Positions 14,439 to 15,066 of a DNA stretch of 15,066 nucleotides are shown piece by piece (position 1 is the stretch's first letter; each line of letters opens with the position of its first letter). The position numbers and the translations under genes were made by a program. The DNA is taken from NCBI GenBank assembly GCA_002789615.1, contig PFTO01000108.1, positions 884 through 15,949 of the forward strand, given 5' to 3'. The DNA comes from Acidobacteria bacterium CG_4_9_14_3_um_filter_49_7. GTDB taxonomy: Bacteria > Acidobacteriota > Holophagae > Thermotomaculales > Thermotomaculaceae. The notes beneath the pieces were generated by a model. It made no database searches. It had not been told where the DNA came from and saw only the letters and a program-made list of their open reading frames with translations.

Positions 14439-15066
14439 GCCGGATATTGATCATAGAAGACCGGGATTCCCTTCGGGAAATGCTGGTCAAGTTTCTTTCG
14501 GCCCAGGAGGTACTCAGTGCCCCCTCTGCCGAAGAGGCCCAACCACTCCTCGTACACTATCCCGAAATTGTACTTTGCGATCTGAAACTCCCCGGCATGT
14601 CTGGTATAGATTTTGTCCGAAAAACCATACCTGATTTCCCTGAAACTCTGTTCATAATAATGACGGCCTTCGGAGACATTCCAACTGCTGTGGAAGCCAT
14701 GAAGGCCGGTGCATATGAGTTTTTACCAAAGCCACTGGATCTGAATCACCTGTCGATTGTCCTGAAGCGCGCAAAGGAAATGCTGAAACTCCGACGCATC
14801 GCGACAACTGACTCTGACCTGACTATCGTGGGGGAAAGCCCGGCAATGCTGGAAACGCTGAAGGTAGCAGCAAAAGTAGCTCCACTGGACTGCTCTGTAC
14901 TTCTGGCAGGGGAAAGCGGAACCGGAAAAGAAGTCCTTTCCCGATGGATTCACCGTCATTCCAAACAGAAAAATGTCAGCTTCTGGGCAATGAACTGTGC
15001 GGCAATTCCCGAATCACTCCTGGAATCAGAACTTTTCGGTCATGAACCCGGCGCCTTCACTGGTGC
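14435..15066 (+). CDS. NtrC-family sigma54-dependent response regulator (3' truncated)
   Basis: The first 210 codons of a sigma54 activator; the window ends inside the gene. Residues 1-~118 are a receiver with E8-D9, phospho-acceptor D49 in LCDLKLPGMSG, T77 in MTAFGD and K99 in LPKPLD. The receiver is a little short around residues 19-30 (FLSAQEVLSAPS). A linker leads to the AAA+ domain starting near 130 (IVGESPAML), with Walker A GESGTGKE at 159-166. The sigma54-contact motif GAFTGA at 206-211 sits at the window edge; the final Ala codon is cut after two bases (GC). The visible part is all intact. The rest of the AAA+ domain and a Fis-type HTH are expected beyond the edge. The ATGA overlap with the kinase gene makes that kinase its likely partner. 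I saw no convincing sigma54 promoter in the gaps here, so its targets probably lie outside. Confidence 0.94.
   Translation, partial: MSRILIIEDRDSLREMLVKFLSAQEVLSAPSAEEAQPLLVHYPEIVLCDLKLPGMSGIDFVRKTIPDFPETLFIIMTAFGDIPTAVEAMKAGAYEFLPKPLDLNHLSIVLKRAKEMLKLRRIATTDSDLTIVGESPAMLETLKVAAKVAPLDCSVLLAGESGTGKEVLSRWIHRHSKQKNVSFWAMNCAAIPESLLESELFGHEPGAFTG

Noticed and set aside
1..15066. tRNA, rRNA, CRISPR arrays, insertion sequences or phage genes
   Set aside because: No direct-repeat arrays, terminal inverted repeats, transposase or integrase motifs, or cloverleaf-like sequences were found. Nearly all of the window is filled by recognisable protein genes.

Overview
This window comes from a diderm (Gram-negative-type) bacterium. 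The evidence is an RND efflux pump with its periplasmic adaptor, a TonB-like C-terminal domain, a secreted subtilase, and membrane sensor kinases. Base composition looks balanced (about half GC by eye). Starts are ATG, GTG and TTG, mostly behind GGAGG-type ribosome binding sites. I cannot assign a phylum. All supported genes lie on the + strand, and both window edges cut genes. I found no tRNA, rRNA, CRISPR array, transposase, integrase or attachment site.

Layout. (1) 1-3465, signalling block: the end of a coiled-coil protein with a TonB-like C-terminus, a CHASE4-like transmembrane histidine kinase, and an overlapping three-domain response regulator (receiver, degenerate receiver, LuxR-type HTH). 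(2) 3547-4807: a promoter candidate, a secreted proteinase K/subtilisin-type protease with its I9 propeptide, and a strong intrinsic terminator. (3) 5010-8603, transporter operon: a MarC-family membrane protein, an AGZA/NCS2-like permease, an MFS permease and a small DUF3783-like protein, tightly packed behind a good sigma70-type promoter. (4) 8664-13162, efflux operon: a periplasmic adaptor and an RND pump with an enlarged TM6-TM7 connector carrying extra hydrophobic segments. It ends at a perfect 28-bp palindrome that probably acts as a terminator. No outer-membrane TolC-type gene is in view. (5) 13207 to the end, second two-component system: an NtrB-like PAS histidine kinase and an NtrC-family sigma54 activator overlapping by 4 nt, truncated by the window edge within the GAFTGA region.

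How it fits together. Two complete phosphorelay pairs flank a protease gene, a small-molecule uptake operon and an efflux operon. The first pair is the obvious candidate regulator of the protease beside it, and the second pair may act on distant sigma54 promoters. Both links rest on position only. I do not see a clearly new defence or mobile system. The least ordinary features are the degenerate middle receiver of the first regulator, the extra membrane segment in the RND pump, the possible leaderless start of the second kinase, and the 28-bp palindrome.
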